This document shows positions 17,734 to 26,424 of a stretch of DNA of 64,000 nucleotides, piece by piece. The notes beneath the pieces are model-generated. The model did no database searches. It had not been told where the DNA came from and saw only the letters and a program-made list of their open reading frames with translations. The position numbers were made by a program, and so were the translations under genes. This stretch comes from Ferruginibacter sp050611725 (GTDB lineage: Bacteria > Bacteroidota > Bacteroidia > Chitinophagales > Chitinophagaceae), in contig NZ_JBODJB010000001.1 of the NCBI RefSeq assembly GCF_050611725.1, forward strand, positions 2,790,001-2,854,000. Reading direction: 5' to 3'. Within the stretch, counting starts at the first letter, position 1; every line of letters begins with the position of its first letter.

Positions 17734-18711
17734 ATGCCAGAATTAAAAAACAGACAGTTCCTCGATTTTGAAAAACCTATCAAGGACCTATACGATCAAA
17801 TTGAGCAACTGAAAATTACTTCCGAAAAAACAAAGACAGACATGTCTGAAACCATTGCTTCGCTTGAGCAAAAAGTAATGGAAACAAAGCTTGAACTTAC
17901 AGCTAACATGACGCCATGGCAAAGGGTGCAATTAAGTCGTCACCCCGACAGGCCATATACTTTAAAGTACATTGAAAAAATGTGTACCAATTTTATTGAA
18001 TTGCACGGCGATAGAAATGTGAAAGATGATAAAGCCATGGTTGGCGGCTTTGCCGACCTGAATGGCGAAACAGTAATGATCATCGGTCAGCAAAAAGGCA
18101 TCAATACTAAAATGCGTCAGATCAGAAATTTTGGTATGGCCAATCCCGAAGGCTACAGAAAAGCTTTACGCCTAATGCGACTTGCAGAAAAATTCAACAA
18201 ACCCATAATTACTTTAATAGATACACCGGGTGCATACCCCGGCTTAGAGGCTGAAGAGAGAGGACAAGGCGAAGCCATTGCAAGAAATATTTTTGAAATG
18301 ATACGCCTGAAAGTTCCGGTGATCTGTGTGATCATTGGCGAAGGGGCAAGCGGCGGTGCGTTGGGTATTGGTGTGGGTGATAAAGTATTTATGATGGAGA
18401 ATACCTGGTACACAGTGATATCTCCCGAAAGCTGCAGCAGTATTTTATGGCGTACCTGGGATAAAAAAGAAATTGCTGCAGAGCAACTTCGTTTAACGGG
18501 TACCGATATGCTTAACTTTGGCCTGGTAGATGGTGTTATTCCTGAACCTGCCGGCGGTGCTCATTGGGATTATGATAAAGCTGCGGAAATATTAAAAGAG
18601 TATCTTATTCCGGTTATACAAGAATTGAAACAGATCTCTCCTGAAAAACGTTGCGAAGATAGAATTGAGAAGTTTGGTAAGATGGGATTTTGGGATGAGA
18701 AAGCGGTGTAA
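17734..18711 (+). CDS. accA: acetyl-CoA carboxylase carboxyltransferase subunit alpha
   Basis: AccA is the alpha half of the carboxyltransferase that moves the carboxyl group from biotin to acetyl-CoA to make malonyl-CoA, the first step of fatty-acid synthesis. The 325-residue length and full-length match to the family are clear. An N-terminal coiled helix (residues 1-50) leads TPWQRVQLSRHPDRPYTL, then the crotonase-like fold with the GYRKALRLM and DTPGAYPGLEAEERGQGEAIARN motifs, and the oxyanion-forming GEGASGGALG near residue 208. The start is the ATG at 17734, and no promoter matching the -7/-33 consensus was found. It stands alone on the plus strand, after tRNA-Asp, and its beta partner AccD is not in the window. 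Confidence 0.97.
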   Translation: MPELKNRQFLDFEKPIKDLYDQIEQLKITSEKTKTDMSETIASLEQKVMETKLELTANMTPWQRVQLSRHPDRPYTLKYIEKMCTNFIELHGDRNVKDDKAMVGGFADLNGETVMIIGQQKGINTKMRQIRNFGMANPEGYRKALRLMRLAEKFNKPIITLIDTPGAYPGLEAEERGQGEAIARNIFEMIRLKVPVICVIIGEGASGGALGIGVGDKVFMMENTWYTVISPESCSSILWRTWDKKEIAAEQLRLTGTDMLNFGLVDGVIPEPAGGAHWDYDKAAEILKEYLIPVIQELKQISPEKRCEDRIEKFGKMGFWDEKAV

Positions 18712-18791
18712 ATGAAAAGTGAAGAATGAAAAGTGAAAAATGATCAGAGGGGTTCGGATTTTTAGTTTTTAGTTTTTAATTTTTAGTTTTT
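18712..18791. repeat. short-period intergenic repeats
   Basis: The gap between accA and the next gene is made of two degenerate tandem arrays. One is a 9-10-base unit (AATGAAAAGTG, three partial copies, 18713-18743). The other is a TTTTTAG unit (four copies, 18759-18790). Similar short repeats occur in other gaps of this window at 35289-35362 and 59214-59265. No terminator was seen. Confidence 0.6.
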
Positions 18792-19763
18792 ATGTTGAAA
18801 ATTGGCGTTTTAGGTGTAGGGCATTTAGGTAAATTCCATTTGAATAATTGGCAAACAATTGAAGACACTACTATTGTAGGCTTCTTTGATCCGAATGATG
18901 AGAATGCCCTTGGAGTTGCTGAAAAATATAATTTAAAAAGATATACCGACGCAGAGGAATTAATTAAAGCCTGCGATGCAATAGATATTGTTGCGCCTAC
19001 TACTTCTCATTTTGAACTCTGCAAACTTGCCATAAGAAACGGCAAACATGTTTTTGTAGAAAAGCCATTGGCGAATACTTTAGACGAAGCAAGGGAATTA
19101 GTGAAGCTTACCAAAGAAGCAAACATTAAATTTCAGGTTGGCCATGTAGAGCGTTTCAACCCTGCTTTTTTAGCCTTGAAAGAACACAAACTACAACCGA
19201 TGTTCATTGAAGTGCATCGTTTGGCACAATTCAACCCAAGGGGTACGGATGTGAGTGTTATTCTGGATCTGATGATTCATGATATTGATATCATTTTAAG
19301 TCTTGTAAAAAGCAATGTAAAATTCATCTCCGCTAACGGTGTTGCCGTAATGAGCGACACACCTGATATTGCGAATGTGCGAATTGAATTTGATAATGGC
19401 TGTGTGGCAAATCTTACCAGCAGCAGAATATCAATGAAAAAAATGAGAAAGATGCGGTTGTTTCAAAAAGATGCTTATATCGGTATTGATTTTTTAGAGA
19501 AGAAAGCCGAGATCATTAAACTGAATACGCCGACGGATAAAAACGTTTTTACTTTTGATATTGAAACGAATAATGGCAAAAAAACAATTGCTATTGCTAA
19601 CCCTATTGTGGAAGATGGCAATGCTATAAAAATGGAGCTGGAAGAATTCAAAAGATCGATTGTAACAGACTCCGATACTACTGTTACCGTTGTAGATGGT
19701 TTCAGGGCAATGGAAGTAGCACATCAGATCTTAGAAAAAATAAACAGCGGCAGTTTAGTGTAG
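18792..19763 (+). CDS. Gfo/Idh/MocA family oxidoreductase
   Basis: The product is a 323-residue NAD(P)-dependent sugar dehydrogenase-type protein. The Rossmann motif GVLGVGHLGKFH lies at residues 5-16, and the family signature EKPLANT near residue 95 carries the lysine that takes part in catalysis. The C-terminal alpha/beta domain begins with VGHVERFNPA (about 118) and ends with a dimer helix. The residues HDID (about 164) are consistent with the catalytic His/Asp pair. Its substrate cannot be read from the sequence. It lies directly upstream of a sugar-transferase gene for surface glycan synthesis, so an envelope-sugar role is plausible. Confidence 0.9.
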   Translation: MLKIGVLGVGHLGKFHLNNWQTIEDTTIVGFFDPNDENALGVAEKYNLKRYTDAEELIKACDAIDIVAPTTSHFELCKLAIRNGKHVFVEKPLANTLDEARELVKLTKEANIKFQVGHVERFNPAFLALKEHKLQPMFIEVHRLAQFNPRGTDVSVILDLMIHDIDIILSLVKSNVKFISANGVAVMSDTPDIANVRIEFDNGCVANLTSSRISMKKMRKMRLFQKDAYIGIDFLEKKAEIIKLNTPTDKNVFTFDIETNNGKKTIAIANPIVEDGNAIKMELEEFKRSIVTDSDTTVTVVDGFRAMEVAHQILEKINSGSLV

Positions 19764-19794
19764 TTGCCCTATTGAATATTTTCATTTATATACA

Positions 19795-21192
19795 TTGAAT
19801 CAAAACAGGATACATATTCGTTGGTATATTTTTGCCGACTTGCTGGCTGCCATTCTAACCTGGTTCAGTTTTTATTACCTGCGTACTGTTATTTACGATT
19901 ACCATTTTCATATCCCATCGGGCTTTTACATTGGGCTGGTATTATATACTTTGGGCTGGCTGAGTCTTCATTTCTTCAGTGGTGCTTACGAATCTGTTTA
20001 TCAAAAATCTCGTGTTACAGAATTATTCAAAACTTTGTTGGTGAGTGTGATCGGTTGCTTTGTGCTGCTTTTCTTTTTTATTCTGAAAAATCCGCAGGAA
20101 AATAACTTTTATTATTACGAAGAATTCTACAGCCTATTGATACCCGTATTTGTGGTAACTTTTTTCTTTCGGTTGATCGTTCTTTCTATTGCAAAAAAAC
20201 AATTGAGAGAAAGAACAGTATTTTTTAATGTGCTGCTGATAGGTTCCGGAAAAAATGCCGCACAGTTCTTTCAGTCGTTCATCAATACAAAAGAAAATAC
20301 AGGCTATGGAATAAAAAGCTTTTTAAACATCAATGGCAATGCCAATGTTGCATTGCCAAACTCCATTAATAAATACAATGCTTTAGAAAACCTTTCGGCT
20401 ATTTTAAAGGAAGATAATATTGATGAAGTGATCATTACTGTTGAAAAAAACGACAGGGAATTGCTGGCTAAGATATTGCAACAACTAAGCGACAAAGACG
20501 TAAATATCAAGATTACTCCGGATGCGGTGGATATTATTACAGGGGCTTTACAAACCAGCAATGTAATGGGCATTCCCTTAATTGATATTCACTCGGGCCT
20601 ACTACCTTCGTGGCAAAAAAACATAAAACGATTGGTTGATATTTCTATCAGCATTTTCGGAATTATTTTATTGTCGCCGTTGATCTTATACACAGCTATC
20701 CGAACAAAATTCTCTTCTAGAGGTAATGTATTATTTAAACAGGAAAGAATTGGTTATAAAGGCAGGCCTTTTTACATCTACAAATTCCGTAGCATGGTTC
20801 AGGATGCGGAAAAAGAAGGACCACAATTAAGTTCGGATGATGACCCGAGAATTACAAACTGGGGTAAAGTAATGCGTAAATGGAGACTGGATGAACTGCC
20901 TCAACTTTGGAATATCATTAGCGGCGAAATGAGTCTTGTTGGCCCAAGACCCGAGAGAAAATTTTACATTGACCAGATCGTTAAAGATTATCCCGAATAT
21001 AAATATCTTTTTAAAGTTAAACCGGGACTAACAAGCTGGGGCATGGTAAAATACGGCTATGCTTCATCGGTAGATGAAATGATACAACGTATGCCCTATG
21101 ATCTGCTCTATATCGAAAATGTATCAATAGGTCTTGATTTTAAGATCATGCTCCATACAATAAGGATCATATTTGCCGGGAAGGGGAAATAA
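19795..21192 (+). CDS. polyprenyl-phosphate sugar transferase (exopolysaccharide type)
   Basis: This is a 465-residue WcaJ/WbaP-like enzyme that loads the first sugar-phosphate onto undecaprenyl phosphate to start polysaccharide assembly. The N-terminal 120 residues hold four hydrophobic helices, then comes a CoA-binding-like Rossmann region (LLIGSGKNAAQF, about 145). The catalytic domain starts at the fifth membrane helix (VDISISIFGIILLSPLIL, about 282) and has the hallmarks KFRSMVQDAE, the RKWRLDELPQLWNI patch, and GEMSLVGPRPER. The start at 19795 is a TTG. The length is normal for the family. It follows the oxidoreductase by 31 bases. Confidence 0.92.
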   Translation: MNQNRIHIRWYIFADLLAAILTWFSFYYLRTVIYDYHFHIPSGFYIGLVLYTLGWLSLHFFSGAYESVYQKSRVTELFKTLLVSVIGCFVLLFFFILKNPQENNFYYYEEFYSLLIPVFVVTFFFRLIVLSIAKKQLRERTVFFNVLLIGSGKNAAQFFQSFINTKENTGYGIKSFLNINGNANVALPNSINKYNALENLSAILKEDNIDEVIITVEKNDRELLAKILQQLSDKDVNIKITPDAVDIITGALQTSNVMGIPLIDIHSGLLPSWQKNIKRLVDISISIFGIILLSPLILYTAIRTKFSSRGNVLFKQERIGYKGRPFYIYKFRSMVQDAEKEGPQLSSDDDPRITNWGKVMRKWRLDELPQLWNIISGEMSLVGPRPERKFYIDQIVKDYPEYKYLFKVKPGLTSWGMVKYGYASSVDEMIQRMPYDLLYIENVSIGLDFKIMLHTIRIIFAGKGK

Positions 21193-21199
21193 AGCTTCA

Positions 21200-21294
21200 A
21201 GCCACAAAGGACAAGCCAATTGCTTTGAACTGTATTTATATACATTGAAGCTATAAATAGCAGACTTGTCCCTTGCAGCTATTCCCTTGTGGCT
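21200..21294. repeat. imperfect inverted repeat containing AGCCACAA arms
   Basis: The gap after the sugar-transferase gene holds AGCCACAAAGGACAAG at 21200-21215. Its reverse complement is split into CTTGTCCC (21266-21273) and CCTTGTGGCT (21285-21294). From memory, CCACAAAGG-type strings recur between genes in related genomes, so this may be a local member of a dispersed repeat family. A structured RNA or terminator is also possible. Confidence 0.45.
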
Positions 21295-21322
21295 GTATTA
21301 CGATTTGTATCAGCGAATATGA

Positions 21323-21351
21323 TTGAAATGACAATGTTTTAATTATTTTTG
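21323..21351 (+). promoter_or_regulatory. candidate Bacteroidota promoter of the M1 peptidase gene
   Basis: A TTG at 21323-21325 and TATTTTTG at 21344-21351 are separated by 18 bases and match the TTG-N17-23-TAnnTTTG promoter of Bacteroidota. Transcription would start about five bases after the box, near 21356. The TTG inside the -7 box is in frame with the peptidase gene and would be a false start codon. Confidence 0.6.
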
Positions 21352-21366
21352 AATAAACTCTTCGGA

Positions 21367-24255
21367 TTGAAAAAGATCTCCCTTTTTGTTATTGCAAATT
21401 GCTTGTTGTCAATGGTCTATTGTCAGTTGCCCGGCTATTGGCAGCAACAAGTGAATTATACCATTGATGTTACGTTGAATGATGAAGAACATTCGCTTGA
21501 CGGTTATATAAAAATGGATTATTTCAATAATTCTCCCGATACGCTAAAATTCATTTGGATACATGTATGGCCAAATGCTTATAAAAATGATCGAACTGCA
21601 TTCAGTGATCAACTCTTAGAAAATGGCAGAACGGATTTTTATTTCAGTGATAATGATAAGCATGGCTACATTAACCGTTTGGACTTTAAGGTAAATAATA
21701 TCAACTCAATAATACTTGATCATCCGCAACATCAGGATATTGTAAAACTCATTCTACCATTGCCGTTAGTGCCGGGCAGCAATTGCAAAATTGAATCTCC
21801 CTTTCGTGTAAAGTTGCCGCATAATTTTTCAAGGGGCGGCCATGTAGGTCAGTCGTACCAAATAACACAATGGTATCCTAAACCTGCAGTATATGATAAG
21901 AAAGGCTGGCACGCTATACCTTATTTAGATCAGGGAGAATTTTATAGTGAATTTGGAAATTACGAAGTGAATATTACTATACCGAAAAATTATATTGTAG
22001 CAGCAACCGGAACATTACAAAATGAAACAGAGATCAATTGGCTGAAAGAAAGATCAAATCTGAATACCGTCTTTACATTACCTTCTACCAAATCACCAAT
22101 CGTTCTAAAAAAAGCGAAAGAAGATCTGATTGCATTTCCTGCATCTTCAAAAGAATTAAAGACCATTAGTTTCAAACAAGATAATGTACACGACTTTGCA
22201 TGGTTTGCCGATAAAAGATTTGTTGTACAACAAGATACATTGCAATTACAATCAGGAAAGATAATCAATGTAGCATCTTACGCTCTTCCATCGATTACTA
22301 ACTACTGGAAAAACAGTTTGCAGTTCATTAAAAAATCTATTCTAACAAGAAGCAAATGGTTGGGAGAATATCCTTACAATACTGCAACTGCTGTAGAAGC
22401 AATGATGGGTTTTGAAGGTGGCATGGAATATCCAACCATTACATCTATATCTCCACCGGAATCTGAAAATGAACTGGAAGGAACGATTGAACACGAGGTA
22501 GGCCATAACTGGAACTATGGTATTTTAGGCACCAATGAAAGAGAACATGCCTGGATGGATGAAGGCATCAATAGTTTTTATGATGACAGGTACGATGCAA
22601 CAGAAATGATATCTACGCCTGTAAAAAGCAAACAAAAATTCTGGTCGAAAAGAATGCCTGATAATAGAAGAGCATTTTCATTAAGAAATATCATTGCCAA
22701 TAAAACAGATCAACCGATTGAAACACCTGCTGATAGTTTCAGTGAGATAAACTATTATAGGATGAGTTATCAGAAAACTGCCGAGTGGCTGGGATTATTA
22801 GAGAAAGTAATGGGTAAAGAATTATTTGATAGTTGCATGCAGGCTTATTATGAACGCTGGAAATTCAAACACCCTTATCCCGAAGATTTCAAGAAAATAT
22901 TTGAAGAGGCAGTAGAAGGAAAGGGAACCGGCGGATCTATATCTTCCTCAGCGTTAGTAAAAATGTGTTTTCAAGTGTTAAATTATAAAGGACCGATCTT
23001 ACCATTTACTCCCGCCAAAAGACCTTTGAAACTTGCCTCCTTCTTCAGCTTTAAAGACACTCATAAATACAGGTACATTTTTGTAGCTCCGGGTATTGGT
23101 AATAATTTTTATGATGGATTGATGTTAGGTGGCGTGGTACACAATTACACTTTACCTGCGGAGAAATTTCAATTCTTTGTATCGCCACTGTACGGTACTC
23201 AAAGCAAACAAATGAATGGCTTAGGAAGGATCAGTTACCACTGGCTTCCAGGCAATAAAGGCAAAAAAATTGAGCTCTCCTTATCTGCATCAAAATTTTC
23301 GGAAAATGATTTTACAGATTCAAATAATCACACGGAGTATTTATACTTTAGCAAACTTGTGCCTTCAATCAAAATAAATTTTGCAAAGAAAAATCCGAGA
23401 AGTCATGTATCTAAATTCATACAATGGAAAACATTTTTCATTGCACAAAAAGGCATTTTGTTTACCAGAGATACTGTTGCCAATGCCGATATCATCACCT
23501 ACCCCATTACAAACAAGTACATTAACCAATTAAGATTTGTTATTGAAAATGATCGTGTACTCTACCCCTACAACGGCGAATTAAAAGTTGAACAAGGAAA
23601 AAGTTTTGTAAGAGCTGCATTTACCGGAAATTATTTCTTTAATTATGTAAAAGGTGGTGGTATGAATGTGCGTTTGTTTGCAGGCAAATTCTTCTACCTT
23701 GGTGATAATACTTTTTTAAAACAGTTTGAAACAGATCCTTATCATTTAAATATGACCGGACCACGAGGATACGAAGATTACACCTACAGCAATTATTTTT
23801 ACGGTAGAAATGAATTTGAAAAAATTTCATCTCAACAAATAATGCAAAGAGATGGTTTCTTCAAAGTACGTACAGATCTACTCAGCAGTAAGATCGGCAA
23901 AACAGACAAATGGTTAGCTGCACTCAATTTAACAACCGATGTTCCAAAAAATATTAATCCGCTGCAAATGCTGCCAATTAAAATTCCATTAAAGGCATTC
24001 TTTGATATTGGCACCTATGCGGATGCATGGCAGAAGAATGCAACTACAGGCAGGTTTATTTACGATGCAGGATTACAAATTTCTTTGTTTAAGGATATTG
24101 TAAACATTTATGTACCGATACTTTACAGTAAAGTGTACAGCGATTATTTCAAATCTACCATCACAGAAAAAAGATTCTGGAAAAACATTTCTTTCAGTAT
24201 AGATATTCAGAACATTAAGTTGAAGAAAACCTTTCCTCAAATACCGGCTGAGTAA
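21367..24255 (+). CDS. M1 family zinc metallopeptidase
   Basis: The product is about 962 residues and exported, with the signal peptide MKKISLFVIANCLLSMVYCQ. The M1 fold is shown by the substrate-binding GGMEYP motif and the zinc site HEVGH followed by a glutamate 18 residues on (MDEGINSFYD), the classic HExxH-X18-E. The catalytic glutamate is in HEVGH. The C-terminal 400 residues are beta-rich and lack recognisable features. These enzymes are aminopeptidases, and in Bacteroidota many are secreted. I start it at TTG 21367, because the TTG at 21349 lies inside the predicted -7 box at 21344-21351. The next gene begins with no gap after its stop, so the two are translationally coupled. Confidence 0.9.
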   Translation: MKKISLFVIANCLLSMVYCQLPGYWQQQVNYTIDVTLNDEEHSLDGYIKMDYFNNSPDTLKFIWIHVWPNAYKNDRTAFSDQLLENGRTDFYFSDNDKHGYINRLDFKVNNINSIILDHPQHQDIVKLILPLPLVPGSNCKIESPFRVKLPHNFSRGGHVGQSYQITQWYPKPAVYDKKGWHAIPYLDQGEFYSEFGNYEVNITIPKNYIVAATGTLQNETEINWLKERSNLNTVFTLPSTKSPIVLKKAKEDLIAFPASSKELKTISFKQDNVHDFAWFADKRFVVQQDTLQLQSGKIINVASYALPSITNYWKNSLQFIKKSILTRSKWLGEYPYNTATAVEAMMGFEGGMEYPTITSISPPESENELEGTIEHEVGHNWNYGILGTNEREHAWMDEGINSFYDDRYDATEMISTPVKSKQKFWSKRMPDNRRAFSLRNIIANKTDQPIETPADSFSEINYYRMSYQKTAEWLGLLEKVMGKELFDSCMQAYYERWKFKHPYPEDFKKIFEEAVEGKGTGGSISSSALVKMCFQVLNYKGPILPFTPAKRPLKLASFFSFKDTHKYRYIFVAPGIGNNFYDGLMLGGVVHNYTLPAEKFQFFVSPLYGTQSKQMNGLGRISYHWLPGNKGKKIELSLSASKFSENDFTDSNNHTEYLYFSKLVPSIKINFAKKNPRSHVSKFIQWKTFFIAQKGILFTRDTVANADIITYPITNKYINQLRFVIENDRVLYPYNGELKVEQGKSFVRAAFTGNYFFNYVKGGGMNVRLFAGKFFYLGDNTFLKQFETDPYHLNMTGPRGYEDYTYSNYFYGRNEFEKISSQQIMQRDGFFKVRTDLLSSKIGKTDKWLAALNLTTDVPKNINPLQMLPIKIPLKAFFDIGTYADAWQKNATTGRFIYDAGLQISLFKDIVNIYVPILYSKVYSDYFKSTITEKRFWKNISFSIDIQNIKLKKTFPQIPAE

Positions 24256-25167
24256 ATGAATATCCAACACATTCCATATAAAGAAATTGATAAGGATAAA
24301 TGGGATAAATGCATAGACAATGCAGACAATGGATCGATCTATGCGTATTCATTTTATTTGGATGCCATGTCCAAGAATTGGGATGCACTCGTGTTGAACG
24401 ACTATGAAATCGTAATGCCACTTACATGGAACAAGAAATACGGGTTTTATTATTTGTACCAACCTTTTTTTTGTGCAAGTCTGGGTGTTTTTGGAAATAA
24501 TATTTCTAAAGAAACATTAGAGGCTTTTCTGAATGCCATTCCTAAAAAATTCAAACTTTGGGATATTTACCTGAATCATAAAAACAATCACACCCTAGAC
24601 AATTTCAATTTGTATCAACGCAGAAATTTTATTTTACCATTGAATGATGCTTATGAAAATATCTATAATAATTTCAGAGAGAATATAAAACGTAATATAA
24701 AAAAAGCTACGGGGCTGAATTGTAGCGTACGAAGAGAAATCGGCATTGACGATATCATTGCGTTGGCAAAAGATCAATCAAAAACCTTTTCGCCAATTGC
24801 AGCAGATGATTTTGAAAGATTTAAAAAACTATACGCAATACTAAAAGACCGGCAAAAGACTGCAAACTATGCTGTTTACTTACCTTCCGGCGAATTGGCA
24901 GCATCGGCGGTATTCCTTTTTTCTCACAATAGAGCATACTATATTTTAGTGGGCAATCATCCCAACGGCAAAACAGTTGGCGCATCGCATGTATTGATAG
25001 ATGCTTTTATTAAAGATCATTCCAATAATAATATTGTACTTGATTTTGAAGGAAGTGATGTACAAAACCTTGCATTCTTTTACAGCGGGTTTGGCGCCAA
25101 GGAAGAATTGTATACCGGTATTAAATTAAACAGGTTACCGTTTTGGGTGAGATGGTTTAAGAAATAA
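24256..25167 (+). CDS. FemAB-like acyl/aminoacyltransferase
   Basis: This 303-residue protein has a GNAT-fold pair as in FemAB/PEP-CTERM-type transferases: an N-terminal half with YEIVMPLTWNKKYGFYYLYQPFF and a C-terminal half with the acceptor-like region SGELAASAVFLFSHNRAYYILVG and VLDFEGSDVQNLAFFYSGFGA. No signal peptide or membrane helix is present, so it is likely cytosolic. Substrate cannot be deduced; the family transfers amino or acyl groups to peptides or other acceptors. It starts immediately at the stop of the peptidase gene (TAA then ATG), which indicates translational coupling. It converges with the CBS gene two bases away. Confidence 0.78.
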   Translation: MNIQHIPYKEIDKDKWDKCIDNADNGSIYAYSFYLDAMSKNWDALVLNDYEIVMPLTWNKKYGFYYLYQPFFCASLGVFGNNISKETLEAFLNAIPKKFKLWDIYLNHKNNHTLDNFNLYQRRNFILPLNDAYENIYNNFRENIKRNIKKATGLNCSVRREIGIDDIIALAKDQSKTFSPIAADDFERFKKLYAILKDRQKTANYAVYLPSGELAASAVFLFSHNRAYYILVGNHPNGKTVGASHVLIDAFIKDHSNNNIVLDFEGSDVQNLAFFYSGFGAKEELYTGIKLNRLPFWVRWFKK

Positions 25168-25169
25168 CT

Positions 25170-25625
25170 TTAGAAAATTCTATCGTTTTCATTGGCATCC
25201 AGTAACTGTTCTGCCATTGAATTATCAAAAACATTTTCTTTATTGTAGATAACCTGTCTTAGCAGATCGTTGATGGTTATTACGCCTGCAAAGCCTTCAT
25301 CGTTATATGCAAGTATGTATCTTGTTTTGTATGTATTCAACAAATTCATACAATGTTCAACCGTATCGTCAAAATCCACTACGGGAACATCTGTGGTCAT
25401 TGCTTCTTTAACTGTTGTTGAATTACTTGCACGACCTTTTAAAATAACATTTCTGGCATATTCTCGTTCGCCAAAAATACCTTTGAACTGATCTTCTTCC
25501 ATTACGATCAGGTAACTCAAATTAACGGATTGTAACATCGTTAAGGCTTCTATCACCAACGCACTGGAATCGATATAATTGAAAGTTTTTTGCTTGGCGC
25601 TGAATATGTCTTTTACGGTCTGCAT
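25170..25625 (-). CDS. CBS domain protein
   Basis: The product is a 151-residue protein with a tandem pair of CBS domains. The first, at about residues 10-65, includes ALVIEALTMLQSVNLSYLIVM and a nucleotide-binding loop. The second, at about 75-130, includes VVDFDDTVEHCMNLLNTYKTRYILAYNDEGFAGVITINDL. The Bateman module binds adenosine nucleotides and senses energy state in many proteins, but its partner here is unknown. It starts with an ATG, ends two bases from the convergent FemAB-like gene, and stands apart from the minus-strand ispD further right. Confidence 0.9.
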   Translation of the reverse strand: MQTVKDIFSAKQKTFNYIDSSALVIEALTMLQSVNLSYLIVMEEDQFKGIFGEREYARNVILKGRASNSTTVKEAMTTDVPVVDFDDTVEHCMNLLNTYKTRYILAYNDEGFAGVITINDLLRQVIYNKENVFDNSMAEQLLDANENDRIF

Positions 25626-25706
25626 ACAGATAAGTTTATGACGTAAAGGTAAGCAAGTTCAAGGAAGATGCCATCTGATATTTATCATAAATTATCAGGA
25701 TATATG

Positions 25707-26372
25707 TCATACACTCAGTAAGTGTTCTGCAACAATAAGATCTACCGGCTGCGTTATCTTGATATTTTCAACTTCCCCTTCTATCAAGTGTACCTTCAAT
25801 CCGAAAGCCTCTACCACAGTAGCTTCGTCGGTAAACTTTTCTTTATAGTCAATTTCAAAAGCAGGTAAAAGTATCTTGCTGTGAAAGGCTTGTGGCGTTT
25901 GAACCAGCTTTACTCTTTCCCTGTCCAAAGCCTCATTATCTTCGGAAGAAATAATGCGTAAACTGTCTTTAGAATTGATGACCGGAATGGCCGAACCAAA
26001 TTCAAGGGCAGCATTATAACAATTTTGAATGAGCTCTTTACTAAGTAAACATCTTACCCCATCATGAACAAAAATAATGCTCTCTTCATCTATCAGTTTT
26101 AATCCGTTTTGAACAGAGTGAAAACGTGTTCTGCCACCTGCTGTAATGGTTATCTTGCTGTAATCAAAAAATGCATCGATGATCTCCTGCCCTGCAGAAA
26201 TATGTTCTTCCGGAAGCACCAGTATGATTTTTATATCGTCGTAGGCTTTTAAAAATGCACTGATCGTATAATACAAAACAGGTTTACCTTTCAATAAAAT
26301 AAATTGTTTGGGAAGATTCGTATTCATTCGAACGCCACTACCACCTGCGACTATAACCGCTACTTTTTTCAT
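25707..26372 (-). CDS. ispD: 2-C-methyl-D-erythritol 4-phosphate cytidylyltransferase
   Basis: IspD transfers CMP from CTP to methylerythritol 4-phosphate in the MEP route to isoprenoids. The 221-residue protein has the expected pieces. The N-terminal nucleotide-binding loop is VIVAGGSGVRMNTNLPKQF with the glycine-rich turn, Arg and Lys. TAGGRTRFHSVQNGL and VHDGVRCLL are the substrate-binding segments, and the C-terminal TDEATVVEAFGLKVHLIEG closes the domain. The length is typical. A box matching the -7 consensus sits four bases upstream of the start, so the mRNA may have almost no leader. The GT9 gene upstream stands 52 bases away. Confidence 0.96.
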   Translation of the reverse strand: MKKVAVIVAGGSGVRMNTNLPKQFILLKGKPVLYYTISAFLKAYDDIKIILVLPEEHISAGQEIIDAFFDYSKITITAGGRTRFHSVQNGLKLIDEESIIFVHDGVRCLLSKELIQNCYNAALEFGSAIPVINSKDSLRIISSEDNEALDRERVKLVQTPQAFHSKILLPAFEIDYKEKFTDEATVVEAFGLKVHLIEGEVENIKITQPVDLIVAEHLLSV

Positions 26373-26376
26373 ACCG

Positions 26377-26384
26377 CAAAGGTA
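26377..26384 (-). promoter_or_regulatory. -7 box immediately upstream of ispD
   Basis: Read on the minus strand this is TACCTTTG, an exact match to TAnnTTTG. Only four bases separate it from the ispD ATG. Transcription in Bacteroidota begins about five bases after the box, so the first base of the mRNA would be at or next to the start codon. No TTG was found at the proper distance upstream, so the -33 element is missing or weak. Confidence 0.5.
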
Positions 26385-26424
26385 TAAATATCAATGTTAA
26401 TTTTTTAGTTGAATAACATAAACT

